Of a stretch of DNA of 64,000 bases, positions 38,623 to 49,151 are shown piece by piece. Source of the DNA: Pseudaquabacterium terrae (lineage in GTDB: Bacteria; Pseudomonadota; Gammaproteobacteria; Burkholderiales; Burkholderiaceae_C). The notes beneath the pieces were generated by a model. The model was not told the DNA's origin. It saw only the letters and a program-made list of their open reading frames with translations, and ran no database searches. The first letter of the stretch is position 1; each line of letters begins with the position of its first letter. The DNA lies in the NCBI RefSeq assembly GCF_013266755.1, contig NZ_JABRWJ010000002.1, positions 434,001 through 498,000 on the forward strand, read 5' to 3'. The translations under genes and the position numbers were made by a program.

Positions 38623-40353
38623 ATGATCAGCTACCGCATCGACGTCGACGATCCGCACCTGCATCTCTACCGCGTCACGCTGACCGTCGCGCAGCCGGCG
38701 GCCGAGCAGCGGCTTTCGCTGCCGGTGTGGATCCCGGGCAGCTACATGGTGCGTGAATTCGGCCGTCATCTGTCCCGCCTCGAGGCCCGGCAGGGGCGGC
38801 GCGCGCTGGCGCTGGAACAGCTCGACAAGACCACCTGGCTGGCACGCTGCAGCGGCCGCGCGGCGCTGACGGTGAGCTACCGCGTCTACGCGTTCGACAC
38901 GTCCGTGCGCACCGCCTTCCTCGATGCGCGGCGCGGCTTCTTCAACGGCACCAGCGTGTGCCTGCGCGCCGAAGGCTGCGAGCAGCAGCCGCACCGGCTG
39001 CAGCTCGGCAAGCTGCCGGCGGGCTGGGATGTGGCAACCGCGCTGCGTGCGCTCGGCCCGCGCAGCTACGAGGCCGACGGCTACGACGAGCTGGTCGACC
39101 ACCCGGTCGAGCTGGGCACGTTCTGGCGCGGTCGCTTCGAGGCCTGCGGCGTGCCGCATGAATTCGTCGTCGCCGGCGCCTGGCCGGGCTTCGACGGCGA
39201 GCGGCTGCTGGCCGATACGCAGCGCATCTGCGAGCAGCAGATCCGCTTCTGGCATCCCGGCAAGAACCCCAAGCCGCCGTTCGATCGCTACGTCTTCATG
39301 CTCAATGCCGTCGAGGACGGCTACGGCGGCCTCGAGCACCGCGCCAGCACCGCGCTGATCTGCAACCGGCGCGACCTGCCGCGCCAGCGCATGGAAGGCC
39401 TGCCCGACGGCTACGTCACCTTGCTCGGGCTGATCAGCCACGAGTACTTCCACACCTGGAACGTCAAGCGGCTCAAGCCCGCTGAATTCGAGCGTTATGA
39501 CTACACGCGCGAGAACTACACGCGGCTGCTGTGGTTCTTCGAAGGCTTCACCTCGTACTACGACGACCTGCTGCTGTTGCGCGCCGGGCTGATCGATGGC
39601 GCGCGCTACCTGAAGCTGCTGGCCAAGGCGGCGAACGCCGTCGCCGGCACGCCGGGGCGGCAGGTGCAGAGCGTCGCCGACGCGAGCTTCGACGCCTGGG
39701 TCAAGTACTACCGCGGCGACGAGAACACGCCGAACGCGACGATCAGCTACTACGTCAAGGGCTCGCTGATCGGCCTGGCGCTCGACCTGCGATTGCGCGA
39801 GCTCGGCGGCTCGCTCGACGGCGTGATGCGCCGGCTGTGGAAGGGCTCGGAGGGCGGTCCGATCGCCGAGGCCGACATCGCCGCGGCGCTGCAGGCCGAA
39901 AGCGGGCGCAGCTTCGAGCCCGAGCTCGCCGCGTGGGTGCACGGCACCGAGGATCTGCCGTTGGCCGAGCTGCTGCCGACGGTGGGCATCACGCTGCGCA
40001 ACGAACGCGCCGGCTTCGCGCCGTCGCTCGGCTTGAGGCTGTCCGAAGGGCCGGTGACCGGCGTGATCGTCAAGTCGGTGCTGGCCGGCAGCGCAGCGGC
40101 CGCGGCGGGCCTGTCGGCCGGCGACGAGCTGCTCGCCGCGGACGGCTGGCGCATCCGGCGTCTCGACGATGCGCTGAACTGGATCGACCGCACGCGGCCC
40201 TTCGAGCTGCTGCTGGTGCGCGACCAGCGGTTGCAGACGCTGCGGATCACCCCGCCGCCCACCGCCGCGTTGACCGACACCCACGCCTGGCAGCTCGACG
40301 ACAAGCCGTCGCGCGCGGTGCTGGCGCGGCGCCGCAGCTGGTTCGATGGCTGA
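38623..40353 (+). CDS. M61 family metallopeptidase with PDZ domain
   Basis: A 576-residue glycyl-aminopeptidase-like protein. An N-terminal beta domain (WIPGSYMVREFGRH) precedes the metalloprotease core with zinc motif H273-E-Y-F-H277 and the downstream FFEGFTSYYDD carrying the third ligand Glu. A PDZ domain follows (about 465-545, GVIVKSVLAGSAAAAAGLSAGDELLA). No signal peptide is seen, so it is probably cytoplasmic. It overlaps the DUF3108 gene by 8 bp. Confidence 0.92.
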   Translation: MISYRIDVDDPHLHLYRVTLTVAQPAAEQRLSLPVWIPGSYMVREFGRHLSRLEARQGRRALALEQLDKTTWLARCSGRAALTVSYRVYAFDTSVRTAFLDARRGFFNGTSVCLRAEGCEQQPHRLQLGKLPAGWDVATALRALGPRSYEADGYDELVDHPVELGTFWRGRFEACGVPHEFVVAGAWPGFDGERLLADTQRICEQQIRFWHPGKNPKPPFDRYVFMLNAVEDGYGGLEHRASTALICNRRDLPRQRMEGLPDGYVTLLGLISHEYFHTWNVKRLKPAEFERYDYTRENYTRLLWFFEGFTSYYDDLLLLRAGLIDGARYLKLLAKAANAVAGTPGRQVQSVADASFDAWVKYYRGDENTPNATISYYVKGSLIGLALDLRLRELGGSLDGVMRRLWKGSEGGPIAEADIAAALQAESGRSFEPELAAWVHGTEDLPLAELLPTVGITLRNERAGFAPSLGLRLSEGPVTGVIVKSVLAGSAAAAAGLSAGDELLAADGWRIRRLDDALNWIDRTRPFELLLVRDQRLQTLRITPPPTAALTDTHAWQLDDKPSRAVLARRRSWFDG

Positions 40354-41551
40354 CATCCCGCGCGTCGGCACGCCCGGGCATCCGCTGCTCGGCCGCCGCG
40401 CGGGCTGGGGGCTGCTGGCGGTCGTGACGCTGCTGCACTTGCTGGCGGCCGACGAGCTGGTCAGCGATCGATTCGGCGACGGCGATGCGTCGCGCGCGAT
40501 GGCGCGCATCGAGGTGGCCTTCGTGCGCGAGCTGGCGCAGGCGGCACCGCCCGAGGTCGCGCCGCCGGTGCGGGCGAAGCCGGCCGAGCGGGCGCTGCCG
40601 CCGGTGGCCGAACGCCCGCAGGCACCGGCGTCCGCGCCGGCCGCGGTCGTGCCCGAGCCGCTGCCCGCGAGCGCGGTGCCCGAACCGGCGCCCGCAAGCG
40701 CGGTGGCGGCGGCTTCGGAGCCGGCACCCGAGGCCGCACCACCGCCCACCGAGCCGCCACGCAGCGTCGCCAGCGCGGACCCACCGCCCTCCGTGGCGGC
40801 CTCGGAGCCGGCAGTGGCGGCTGCCGTGGCCGCGGCGCCCAGCGCTGCCAGCACAGCGGCGGCCAATACCGCGGCGTTCGACTGGCCGCCGTCGACCCGC
40901 CTGAGCTACACCGTCGACGGCTACTTCCGCGGTCCGTTGCCGGGCGAGGCGCAGGTCGAATGGCTGCGTTCCGGCTCGCGCTACCAGGTGCACCTGAAGG
41001 TCTCCGTCGGTGGCGGGGCGATGAAGCGCCGTGCCTCCAGCGAAGGCGAGTTGACCGAGCGCGGCCTGCAGCCGCGGCGCTTCGAAGGCGAGCAGGGTGG
41101 ACTGTTCGGGCGCGGCCGGCGCTGGAGCCAGCAGTTCGGCGCCGAGCGCATCGCGCTGCACGACGGCAGCGAGATCGACACGCTGCCCGGCGTGCAGGAC
41201 GAGGCCAGCCAGTTCGTGCAGCTGACCTGGCTCTTCACGACGCAGCCGCAGCTGCTGCAGGTTGGCCGCTCGATCGAGATCCCGCTGATGATCAATCGCC
41301 GGCTCGACCGCTGGATCTACGACATCAAGGAGCAGCAGACGCTGCACCTGCCCTTCGGCGACGTGCCGGCCTACTACATCAAGCCGCGCCGCGACGCGCG
41401 CCCGGGCACGATGGTCGCCGAGGTGTGGATCGCGCCGACGCTGCAGTACCTGCCGGCGCGCATCCTGATCCGGCAGGACGAATCGACCTATGCCGACATG
41501 ACGCTCGACCGCGCGCCCTTGCAGGCCGGCGGCGAGCCGGTGCGGCGCTGA
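40346..41551 (+). CDS. DUF3108 domain protein with Pro/Ala-rich stalk
   Basis: A 401-residue protein with one N-terminal transmembrane segment (about 20-35) and a long low-complexity Ala/Pro/Glu-rich linker (about 65-175). The C-terminal ~220 residues are a DUF3108 beta-rich periplasmic domain (RLSYTVDGYFRG, YVKRRR-like basic segments, PLMINRRLDRWIYDI). The TonB-like architecture suggests a periplasm-spanning stalk, but no function is established. It is translationally coupled to the M61 peptidase. Confidence 0.8.
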   Translation: MADIPRVGTPGHPLLGRRAGWGLLAVVTLLHLLAADELVSDRFGDGDASRAMARIEVAFVRELAQAAPPEVAPPVRAKPAERALPPVAERPQAPASAPAAVVPEPLPASAVPEPAPASAVAAASEPAPEAAPPPTEPPRSVASADPPPSVAASEPAVAAAVAAAPSAASTAAANTAAFDWPPSTRLSYTVDGYFRGPLPGEAQVEWLRSGSRYQVHLKVSVGGGAMKRRASSEGELTERGLQPRRFEGEQGGLFGRGRRWSQQFGAERIALHDGSEIDTLPGVQDEASQFVQLTWLFTTQPQLLQVGRSIEIPLMINRRLDRWIYDIKEQQTLHLPFGDVPAYYIKPRRDARPGTMVAEVWIAPTLQYLPARILIRQDESTYADMTLDRAPLQAGGEPVRR

Positions 41552-41593
41552 GCGCTCGGGATTTCAGCGCCCGGTCTTGCGGTAGATTGCGCC

Positions 41594-42382
41594 ATGGACA
41601 CCCAATACATCCTGATCGACACGCGCGGCGACGGCCCGCGCCGCACCGGCCTGATCACGCTGAACCGGCCCAAGCAGCTCAATGCGCTGAACGATGGCCT
41701 GATGGACGAGCTCGGCGCGGCGCTGAAGGCCTTCGATGCCGACGAGGCCATCGGCTGCATCGTCATCACCGGCAGCGAGAAGGCTTTCGCCGCCGGCGCC
41801 GACATCGGCGCGATGGCGCAGTTCAACTACATGGACGCGTACAAGGGCGACTACATCACCCGCAACTGGGAGCAGATCCGCGGCGTGCGCAAGCCGGTGA
41901 TCGCCGCGGTCGCGGGCTTCGCGCTCGGCGGCGGCTGCGAGCTGGCGATGATGTGCGACATCCTCATCGCCGCCGACAGCGCGAAGTTCGGCCAGCCCGA
42001 GATCAAGCTCGGCGTGATCCCCGGTGCCGGCGGCACGCAGCGGCTGCCGCGGGCGGTCGGCAAAGCCAAGGCGATGGACCTGGTGCTGACGGCGCGCATG
42101 ATGGACGCGGCCGAGGCCGAGCGCGCGGGGCTGGTGTCCCGAGTGGTGCCGGCGGATCGGCTGCTCGACGAGGCGCTGGCCGCCGCCGAGGCGATCAATG
42201 CCTTGAGCGGACCGAGCGTGATGATGGCCAAGGACTGCGTCAATCGCGCTTTCGAGTCGAGCCTGAGCGATGGCGTCAGCTACGAACGGCGGCTCTTTCA
42301 CGCGCTGTTCGCCACCGAGGACCAGAAGGAAGGCATGGACGCCTTCGTCAACAAGCGCAAGCCGGCGTTCAAGCACCGCTGA
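41594..42382 (+). CDS. Enoyl-CoA hydratase (crotonase family)
   Basis: A 262-residue crotonase hydrating trans-2-enoyl-CoA in fatty-acid beta-oxidation. Both catalytic glutamates are present at the proper spacing: E116 (GGGCELAM) and E136 ([19 protein letters not shown]). The oxyanion-hole region [11 protein letters not shown] is intact. It resembles mitochondrial-type short-chain hydratase rather than the FadB fusion. It converges on the PNPOx-like gene. Confidence 0.94.
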   Translation: MDTQYILIDTRGDGPRRTGLITLNRPKQLNALNDGLMDELGAALKAFDADEAIGCIVITGSEKAFAAGADIGAMAQFNYMDAYKGDYITRNWEQIRGVRKPVIAAVAGFALGGGCELAMMCDILIAADSAKFGQPEIKLGVIPGAGGTQRLPRAVGKAKAMDLVLTARMMDAAEAERAGLVSRVVPADRLLDEALAAAEAINALSGPSVMMAKDCVNRAFESSLSDGVSYERRLFHALFATEDQKEGMDAFVNKRKPAFKHR

Positions 42383-42392
42383 AGGCGGTTGG

Positions 42393-42944
42393 TCAGGGGG
42401 CAACCCAGCGCGCGCCCTCGGCGTCGATCAGCGCGCGGCGATGCAGCCCGTCATCGTGCAGCTCGAGCCAGTCCAGCCGTTCGACGCGGGCAGTCACCAG
42501 CGCGAAGTGGCCCTCGTGTGTGGGCTCCGGCAGCGGCGCTTGCAGCGCCTGGCCCGGCGCCAGCGGCGACAGGTAGTCCAGCGCCGCAGGTGTGGCTTTC
42601 AGCTGCTGCCAGCGCGCCGCGACCTCCGCTCCGTCGACAGCGATGTAAAAGCGGCAGCGCAGCCGCAGCTGCCAGCGCAGCGCGCGCGACCACAGCAGCA
42701 GCGTGCCCAGCGGATGCGCCGCGAGTTGCGCCACCTTGGGCGAGCGCGCGTCGGTGTAGAAGATCAGCGAGCGCTCGGCCGGCCGGGACTCGCGGAGCAC
42801 GACGTGGCGCAGGTCCGCAGCGTCGCCGTCGACGGTGGCCAGCGCCATCAGGCGCCAGGCATGGCCGGGCTCGGTCGCCGCACGTTCCAGCTCAGCCCAG
42901 CACGCCGCGTCGATCTCTTGCAGCGTGCGGGGGCTGGTGCTCAC
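42393..42944 (-). CDS. Pyridoxamine 5'-phosphate oxidase-like flavin-binding protein
   Basis: A 183-residue protein of the PNPOx-like split-barrel family. The segments [40 protein letters not shown] and a C-terminal ending WVAP match FMN-binding PNPOx-like proteins. The vitamin B6 catalytic signature is not clearly visible, so the substrate is unknown. The start is a GTG that overlaps the lysS stop, so it is coupled to lysS. Confidence 0.8.
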   Translation of the reverse strand: MSTSPRTLQEIDAACWAELERAATEPGHAWRLMALATVDGDAADLRHVVLRESRPAERSLIFYTDARSPKVAQLAAHPLGTLLLWSRALRWQLRLRCRFYIAVDGAEVAARWQQLKATPAALDYLSPLAPGQALQAPLPEPTHEGHFALVTARVERLDWLELHDDGLHRRALIDAEGARWVAP

Positions 42945-44455
42945 GCTTCGCGACGCAGCGCCGGAAACAAGATCACATCCCGAATGCTCGGACTGTCGGT
43001 CAGCAGCATCACCAGCCGGTCGAGGCCGACGCCGCAGCCACCGGTCGGCGGCATGCCGTACTCGAGCGCGCGGATGAAGTCGGCGTCGTAGAACATCGCC
43101 TCCTCGTCGCCGGCTTCCTTGTTCGCCACCTGGGCGCGGAAGCGCGCCGCCTGGTCCTCGGCATCGTTGAGCTCGGAGAAGCCGTTGGCGTACTCGCGGC
43201 CGGTGATGAAGAGCTCGAAGCGTTCGGTGACCTTCGGGTTGCTGTCCGACGCGCGCGCCAGCGGCGACACCTCGACGGGATAGTCGACGATGAAGGTCGG
43301 CTGCCAGAGCTTCTCCTCGACCACCGCCTCGAACAGGCCGAACTGCAGCTCGGCCAGGCCCCAGTGCGCGGGCACGTCCTCGCCGGCGGCGCGGATCTTC
43401 GTGCTCAGCACCTCGACATCGGTCGACTCGGCGTCGCTCAAGCCGGCATGCACGACCAGCGATTCGCGCACCGACAGCCGCGTGAACGGCTTGTCCAGCT
43501 CGACCGGCTTGCCGGCGTAGGTCAGGCTCGCCGAGCCGGTGGCGATCCGGGCGGCGTGGCGCAGCAGCGCCTCGGTGAAGTCCATCAGGTCGTGGTAGTT
43601 CCAGTACGCCGCGTAGAACTCCATCATCGTGAATTCGGGGTTGTGCCGAACCGAGATGCCTTCGTTGCGGAAGCTGCGGTTGATCTCGAACACGCGCTCG
43701 AAGCCGCCGACGATCAGCCGCTTCAGGTACAGCTCCGGCGCGATGCGCAGGAACATCTCCTGGTCGAGCGCGTTGTGGTGCGTCTTGAACGGCTTGGCGT
43801 TCGCGCCGCCGGGGATCGGATGCAGCATCGGCGTCTCGACCTCGAGGAAGCCGTGCTCGACCATGAAGCTGCGGATCGAGCTGACCGCCTTGCTGCGCGC
43901 AACGAAACGCGCGCGCGCCGACTCGTCGGTGATCAGGTCGGCGTAACGCTGGCGGTACTTCATCTCCTGGTCGGCCATGCCGTGGAACTTGTCCGGCAGG
44001 GGCCGCAGGCTCTTCGTCAGCAGGCGCAGCGTCGTGACCTGCACCGTCAGCTCGCCGGTGCGCGTCTTGAACAGCGTGCCCTCGGCGCCGACGATGTCGC
44101 CCAGGTCGTAGTGCTTGAAGGCCTCGTACGCCTCGTCGCCGAGCGCGTCCTTGGTGACCCGAAGCTGGATCCGGCCCTGCGTCTTGCCGACGCTGCCGTC
44201 CTGCAAGGTCGCGAAGCTGGCCTTGCCCATCAGGCGCTTGAGCATCATGCGGCCGGCAATTGCGACCTGCACGCCCTGCGGCTCGAGCTCTTCGTTCTCC
44301 AGCTCGCCGTACTTCTGCTGCAGCTCGGCGGCATGGTGCCGGGGCTTGAAGTCGTTCGGGAAGGCGACGCCACGCTGGCGGATCGCCGCCAGTTTCTCGC
44401 GACGCTCGGCGATCAGCTTGTTGTCGTCGTCGGGGGGCAGGGCGTCGTGGGTCAT
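42941..44455 (-). CDS. lysS: Lysyl-tRNA synthetase (class II)
   Basis: Charges tRNA-Lys. The 504 residues include an N-terminal OB-fold anticodon-binding domain and the class II core. Visible motifs are [21 protein letters not shown] (motif 1 region), [20 protein letters not shown] (motif 2) and [14 protein letters not shown] (motif 3). Length is normal. It is divergent from the Uma2 gene. Confidence 0.97.
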   Translation of the reverse strand: MTHDALPPDDDNKLIAERREKLAAIRQRGVAFPNDFKPRHHAAELQQKYGELENEELEPQGVQVAIAGRMMLKRLMGKASFATLQDGSVGKTQGRIQLRVTKDALGDEAYEAFKHYDLGDIVGAEGTLFKTRTGELTVQVTTLRLLTKSLRPLPDKFHGMADQEMKYRQRYADLITDESARARFVARSKAVSSIRSFMVEHGFLEVETPMLHPIPGGANAKPFKTHHNALDQEMFLRIAPELYLKRLIVGGFERVFEINRSFRNEGISVRHNPEFTMMEFYAAYWNYHDLMDFTEALLRHAARIATGSASLTYAGKPVELDKPFTRLSVRESLVVHAGLSDAESTDVEVLSTKIRAAGEDVPAHWGLAELQFGLFEAVVEEKLWQPTFIVDYPVEVSPLARASDSNPKVTERFELFITGREYANGFSELNDAEDQAARFRAQVANKEAGDEEAMFYDADFIRALEYGMPPTGGCGVGLDRLVMLLTDSPSIRDVILFPALRREA

Positions 44456-44552
44456 GGCGCAGCGGGGGCGTCTTGGGGAAACCGCGGATTGTAGGCAGGG
44501 CCACTCGGGCGGCTCGGGTTCGGTCAGAATCGCCGTTCAGGAGGTATTCGCC

Positions 44553-45113
44553 ATGGGCGTTGCGCTGCAGAAGCTGTCGTTGGCCGACTTCCTGGCGTGG
44601 GAAAACGCGCAGGTCGAGAAGCACGAGTACTACCGCGGCGAGGTGTTCGCCATGGTGGGTGGGCGGCGCAGTCACGGCCGAGTCATGTTGAACCTTGCCC
44701 GTCAGCTGATGAATCGCCTGGACGGATCGCCGTGCCAGGTCTTCGCGGACTCGATGAAGGTGCAGGTCGGGGACGATGCCATCCTGTATCCGGACATCTT
44801 CGTCACCTGCGACAAGGCCGACCTCGCCACCGACCAGATCTTTCGCGCGCCGACGCTGGTCATCGAAGTGCTGTCGCCGAGCACGCAGGCGTGCGACCGC
44901 AGCCAGAAGTTCGCGCTCTACCGCCGCATCGCAACGCTGCAGGAGTACGTGCTGGTCGATCCGGAAACGCGCCGCATCGAAGCCTTTCGCCGCACCGCGG
45001 ACAACCAATGGCTCTTCGTTGACATGAGCGGCGACGAGGCGATGGTCGCGGCGAGCATCGACTGCAGCGTACCGCTCGCCGAGGTCTTCGCCGGCGTCGA
45101 CCCGGCCGAATGA
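44553..45113 (+). CDS. Uma2 family (DUF820) PD-(D/E)XK nuclease-fold protein
   Basis: A 186-residue Uma2/DUF820 protein, a restriction-endonuclease-like fold that is widespread but mostly uncharacterised. Candidate catalytic residues sit in YPDIFVTCD and LVIEVLSPST. An ideal AGGAGGT (44539-44545) lies 7 nt before the ATG, stronger than most starts here. It is a single gene between lysS and the polysaccharide cluster with no partner. The family is often gained horizontally, so transfer is possible. Confidence 0.88.
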   Translation: MGVALQKLSLADFLAWENAQVEKHEYYRGEVFAMVGGRRSHGRVMLNLARQLMNRLDGSPCQVFADSMKVQVGDDAILYPDIFVTCDKADLATDQIFRAPTLVIEVLSPSTQACDRSQKFALYRRIATLQEYVLVDPETRRIEAFRRTADNQWLFVDMSGDEAMVAASIDCSVPLAEVFAGVDPAE

Positions 45114-45155
45114 GGGCGGACGCTGGCGGATAATCCGCGGCTCGCCGCGCCGCCC

Positions 45156-46217
45156 ATGCACCCGCCTCCGCTTCCCGTCACCGACCGCAAAGTCCGCTTC
45201 GCGCTGGCCGGCTGCGGCCGCATCGCGGCCAACCACATCGCGGCGATCGAGCGGCATGCCGAGCGGGCCGAGCTGGTCGCCGTCTGCGACACCGACGGTG
45301 CCGCGCTGGCCACCGCCGCCCAGCGCAGCGGCGCCAAGCCGTTCAGCAGCTACGCCGCGATGCTCGCCGGCAGCGACGCCGATTGCGTCGTGCTGACGAC
45401 CCCCAGCGGCCTGCATCCGCAGCAGACGATCGACGCGGCCGCCGCGCGCCGCCACGTGATGACCGAGAAGCCGATGGCCACGCGCTGGGCCGACGGGCTG
45501 GCGATGGTCAAGGCCTGCGACGACGCCGGCGTGCGCCTCTTCGTCGTCAAGCAGAACCGCCGCAACCGCACGCTGCAGCTGCTGCGCGAGGCGCTGCAGC
45601 TGGGCCGCTTCGGCCGCGTCTACATGGTTACCGTCAACGTGTTCTGGTCGCGGCCGCAGAGTTACTACGACTCGGCCGCGTGGCGCGGCACCTGGGAATT
45701 CGACGGCGGCGCGTTCATGAACCAGGCCAGCCACTACATCGACCTGCTCGACTGGCTGATCGGCCCGGTCGAGAGCGTGATGGCCTACACCGGCACGCTG
45801 GCGCGCAACATCGAGGTCGAGGACACCGGCGTCGCGGCGCTGAAGTGGCGCAACGGCGCGATGGGCTCGGTCAACGTGACGATGCTCGCGCATCCGAAGA
45901 ATTTCGAAGGCTCGATCACCGTGCTCGGCGAGAAGGGCACCGTGCGCATCGGCGGCGTCGCGGTCAACAAGATCGAGCACTGGGAGTTCGCCGACGCGCA
46001 TCCGATGGATGCGCAGCTCGACGAGGCGAGCTACCAGACCAGCTCGGTCTACGGCTTCGGCCACCCGCTGTACTACGACAACGTGATCGGCACGCTGCAA
46101 GGTGCCTGCGAGCCCGAGACCGACGGCCGCGAAGGGCTGAAGTCGCTCGAGCTGCTGATCGCGATGTACCGCTCCGCGCGCGACGGCAAGCGCATCAACC
46201 TGCCCCTCGAATACTGA
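45156..46217 (+). CDS. wlbA: Gfo/Idh/MocA oxidoreductase, WlbA/WbpB-type UDP-sugar 3-dehydrogenase
   Basis: A 353-residue NAD-dependent dehydrogenase probably oxidising C3 of UDP-N-acetylglucosaminuronic acid. The Rossmann start [10 protein letters not shown], the catalytic MTEKPMAT and VKQNRRNRT, and the C-terminal LPLEY ending resemble WlbA/WbpB. The order with the following acetyltransferase and aminotransferase is that of wlbABC in Bordetella and wbpBDE in Pseudomonas. GATAAT at 45129-45134 may be its -10. It opens the surface-polysaccharide cluster. Confidence 0.87.
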   Translation: MHPPPLPVTDRKVRFALAGCGRIAANHIAAIERHAERAELVAVCDTDGAALATAAQRSGAKPFSSYAAMLAGSDADCVVLTTPSGLHPQQTIDAAAARRHVMTEKPMATRWADGLAMVKACDDAGVRLFVVKQNRRNRTLQLLREALQLGRFGRVYMVTVNVFWSRPQSYYDSAAWRGTWEFDGGAFMNQASHYIDLLDWLIGPVESVMAYTGTLARNIEVEDTGVAALKWRNGAMGSVNVTMLAHPKNFEGSITVLGEKGTVRIGGVAVNKIEHWEFADAHPMDAQLDEASYQTSSVYGFGHPLYYDNVIGTLQGACEPETDGREGLKSLELLIAMYRSARDGKRINLPLEY

Positions 46218-46224
46218 CCTGACA

Positions 46225-46818
46225 ATGCCGGCCCATGTGAGCGTCCATCCCAGCGCGATCGTCGACGACGGCGCCCAGCTCGGCGACGGTTGCCACGTCT
46301 GGCATTTCGCGCACATCAGCGCGGGCGCGCGCATCGGCCGCGGCTGCTCGTTCGGGCAGGGGGTGTACGTCGGCAATGACGTCGTGGTCGGCGACAACGT
46401 CAAGGTGCAGAACAACGTCTCGGTCTACGACGCGGTGACGCTGGAAGACGACGTGTTCTGCGGCCCGAGCATGGTGTTCACCAACGTGCACAACCCGCGC
46501 TCGGCGGTGTCGCGCAAGTCCGAGTACCGCCGCACGCTGGTCCGGCGCGGTGCCACGCTCGGCGCCAACTGCACCATCGTCTGCGGCACGACGGTCGGCG
46601 AATATGCCTTTGTCGGCGCTGGTGCGGTGGTCAGCCGCGACGTGCCGGCATTCGCGCTGGTGGTCGGCGTGCCGGCGCGGCGCATCGGCTGGATGAGCCG
46701 GCATGGCGAGCGGCTGGACCTATCTCCCAAAGGCAGCGGCGAGGCGACCTGCCCCGCCACCGGCGAACGCTACCGCCTCGAAGGCGACACCTTGACCCTA
46801 TGCAGTTCACCGACCTGA
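46225..46818 (+). CDS. wlbB: WbpD/WlbB-type UDP-sugar 3-N-acetyltransferase
   Basis: A 197-residue left-handed beta-helix acetyltransferase with repeated hexapeptides ([20 protein letters not shown] onward) and the [20 protein letters not shown] insertion typical of WbpD. It probably acetylates the 3-amino group of UDP-GlcNAc(3NH2)A using acetyl-CoA. It begins 7 bp after the dehydrogenase, and its 3' end overlaps the aminotransferase gene by 19 bp. Confidence 0.88.
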   Translation: MPAHVSVHPSAIVDDGAQLGDGCHVWHFAHISAGARIGRGCSFGQGVYVGNDVVVGDNVKVQNNVSVYDAVTLEDDVFCGPSMVFTNVHNPRSAVSRKSEYRRTLVRRGATLGANCTIVCGTTVGEYAFVGAGAVVSRDVPAFALVVGVPARRIGWMSRHGERLDLSPKGSGEATCPATGERYRLEGDTLTLCSSPT

Positions 46819-47915
46819 AGTCGCAGTACGCGGCGCTGAAGACCAGCATCGATGCGCGCATCCAGCGCGTGCTCGACCACGGCCAGTACATCATGGGCCC
46901 GGAGGTCGCCGAGATGGAGGCCGCGCTCGCCCGGCTGACCGGCGCGAAGCATTGCATCGCCGTCGCCAGCGGTACCGAGGCGCTGCTGATCGCGCTGATG
47001 GCGCTGGACATCCGGCCCGGCGACGAGGTGATCACGACGCCGTTCACCTTCGCGGCCACCGCCGAGATGATCGTGCTGGCCGGCGCCCGGCCGGTCTTCG
47101 TCGACATCGAGCCCGACACCTGCAACCTCGATGCGCGCCTGATCGAGGCGGCGATCACGCCGCGCACGCGGGCCATCATGCCGGTCAGCCTCTATGGCCA
47201 GGTGGCCGACATGGCCGAGATCAATGCGGTTGCCGCCGCCCACGGGCTGGCGGTGATCGAAGACGCCGCGCAGAGCTTCGGCGCGTCGTACCAGGGCGGC
47301 CGGAGCTGCAACCTGTCGACCTTCGGTGCGACCAGCTTCTTCCCGAGCAAGCCGCTGGGCTGTTATGGCGATGGCGGCGCGCTGTTCACGAGCGACGACC
47401 AGCTCGCGCAGGCCTGCCGCGAGATCCGCGTGCACGGGCAGAGCGGGCGTTACCACCACACGCGCCTCGGCGTCGGCGGGCGCATGGACACGCTGCAGTG
47501 CGCGGTGGTGCTCGGCAAGCTCGAACGTTTCGACTGGGAAATCGAACGCCGGCTGGCGCTCGGCGCGCGTTATGCGCAACTGATCGACGCGCGCGGGCTG
47601 CCGCTGCAACGCCTGGCCGTGCGGCCGGACCGCGATTGCGTGTGGGCGCAGTACACCGTGCTGATCGATGACCGAGCGCGCGCGCAGCAGGCCTTGCAGG
47701 CCGCGGGCATTCCGACGGCCGTGCACTACCCGAAGCCGTTGCACCATCAGCCGGCCTACGCCGTGGGGCAGGACCCCGCCGCCTGCCCGCACAGCGTGCG
47801 CGCCGCGCAGCGTGTGCTGAGCCTGCCGATGAGCGCCGACCTGAGCGAGGCCGACCAGGACCGCGTCGTCGCCGCGCTGGCCGCGGCGCTGGCCACCGCC
47901 TCGTCGCCTGCCTGA
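46800..47915 (+). CDS. wlbC: WbpE/WlbC-type PLP sugar 3-aminotransferase
   Basis: A 371-residue DegT/DnrJ/EryC1/StrS aminotransferase. The PLP-binding lysine is K184 in [16 protein letters not shown], preceded by EDAAQSFGA. It probably transfers an amino group to the 3-keto sugar produced by the WlbA-like enzyme, before acetylation by the WlbB-like enzyme. Together the three give a 2,3-diamino-2,3-dideoxy-uronic acid nucleotide. No UDP-GlcNAc 6-dehydrogenase (WbpA) or epimerase (WbpI) is seen in the window. Confidence 0.9.
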   Translation: MQFTDLKSQYAALKTSIDARIQRVLDHGQYIMGPEVAEMEAALARLTGAKHCIAVASGTEALLIALMALDIRPGDEVITTPFTFAATAEMIVLAGARPVFVDIEPDTCNLDARLIEAAITPRTRAIMPVSLYGQVADMAEINAVAAAHGLAVIEDAAQSFGASYQGGRSCNLSTFGATSFFPSKPLGCYGDGGALFTSDDQLAQACREIRVHGQSGRYHHTRLGVGGRMDTLQCAVVLGKLERFDWEIERRLALGARYAQLIDARGLPLQRLAVRPDRDCVWAQYTVLIDDRARAQQALQAAGIPTAVHYPKPLHHQPAYAVGQDPAACPHSVRAAQRVLSLPMSADLSEADQDRVVAALAAALATASSPA

Positions 47916-47921
47916 CCCAGC

Positions 47922-49151
47922 ATGGCATCGGCCGGCCTGCTGCGAGCGACGCTGACGCTCCTGACCGGCGGTGCGCTCGCGCAGGCCTTGCCGCTGCTGC
48001 TCGGGCCCTGGCTCGCGCGGCTGTACAGCCCCCAGGAGTTCGGCATCTACCACCTGTTCGCCGCGGTCGCCGCGAACCTCGCGGTGATCGGCTGTGCGCG
48101 CTACGAATTCGCGCTGCCGCTGGCCGCCGACGCGCGCGAGGCCGATGCGCTGCGGCTGCTGTGCCTGGCGCTGCTGGCCGCGGTGACGCTGCTGTCGGCG
48201 GTCGTTGCGGCCTGGTGGGCCTGGAGCAGCGCGGTGACGTGGCCGCTGTGGCTGCCGCTGGCGGTGGCCGCGCTCGGCGTCCTGTCGCTCGCCACGCTGT
48301 GGGCGACGCGCCAGCAGCGCTTCCATGCGCTGGCCGGTGCACGCGTGCTGCAGCACGGCGGCGGCGCCGCCGCGCAGGTCGCCGCGGGCCTGGCGCAGGG
48401 CGGCCTGCACGGGCTGATTGCCGCGCCGATTGCCGCGGCGCTGGCGGCGTTCGCGTTGCTGAGGCTGCCGCTGGGCCGCGGCGTTTCGACCACGACCGCC
48501 GACTTGCAGGCCGCCGCGCGCCGCCACCGCGAGTTCCCGCTGCTGAACACGCCGCATGCCTTCCTCGGTGCACTGCAGGACACCGTGACGATGGCGCTGA
48601 TCACCGCGCAGCTCGGCGCGGCCGCCGGCGGCGCCTGGGGCCTGGCACTGCGCTACCTGAAAGCGCCGGCGACGCTGGTCGGCGGCGCGTTGTCGCAGGC
48701 GCTGTATCCGCGGCTGGCCTCCGCGGGGATCGCCGGCGGCATCACCGTCGAAGCGCGCGCGACGGTGCGCCGGGCAATGCTGGCGCTGGCAGCGATCGCC
48801 GCGCCGCTGGTGGCGCTGCTGTGGGTGCTCGGGCCGGACCTCTTCGCCTGGGCCTTCGGCGAGCGCTGGCGCGAGGCCGGCGAGCTCGCGCGCGCGCTGG
48901 CGCTGTACATCGGCGTGCACTTCGTCGCGTCGCCGCTGGCGGTGGTCACGATGGCCTGGGGCGCGCAGGCCTGGGCGCTGCGGCTCGCGCTGGTCGGCCA
49001 GGCGGCCTTCCTCTTGGCGCTGGCGCTCGGCCTGCAGTTCGGCAGCCTGGCCGCGGCCGGCTGGGCCGTGTCGATCGTCACGGCCGCGTACTTCGGCTGG
49101 TACTTCTTCAAGCTCGCCACCTGGCCGGTGGTGCGCGAGGAGGCCGCATGA
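47922..49151 (+). CDS. Oligosaccharide flippase (Wzx-like)
   Basis: A 409-residue polytopic membrane protein with about ten to twelve helices, of the polysaccharide transporter superfamily. It probably flips an undecaprenyl-linked oligosaccharide across the inner membrane. Features are the N-terminal LLTGGALAQALPLLLGPWLARLYSP and the FALPLAAD region. No Wzy polymerase was recognised nearby. It is ATGA-coupled to the following acyltransferase. Confidence 0.87.
   Translation: MASAGLLRATLTLLTGGALAQALPLLLGPWLARLYSPQEFGIYHLFAAVAANLAVIGCARYEFALPLAADAREADALRLLCLALLAAVTLLSAVVAAWWAWSSAVTWPLWLPLAVAALGVLSLATLWATRQQRFHALAGARVLQHGGGAAAQVAAGLAQGGLHGLIAAPIAAALAAFALLRLPLGRGVSTTTADLQAAARRHREFPLLNTPHAFLGALQDTVTMALITAQLGAAAGGAWGLALRYLKAPATLVGGALSQALYPRLASAGIAGGITVEARATVRRAMLALAAIAAPLVALLWVLGPDLFAWAFGERWREAGELARALALYIGVHFVASPLAVVTMAWGAQAWALRLALVGQAAFLLALALGLQFGSLAAAGWAVSIVTAAYFGWYFFKLATWPVVREEAA

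Noticed and set aside
42393..46415. A single 1340-codon minus-strand gene joining the PNPOx-like protein to upstream sequence
   Set aside because: Only the last ~183 codons match a family. The rest is antisense to the WlbA-like gene and out of frame with lysS. A GTG overlapping the lysS stop gives the sensible start.
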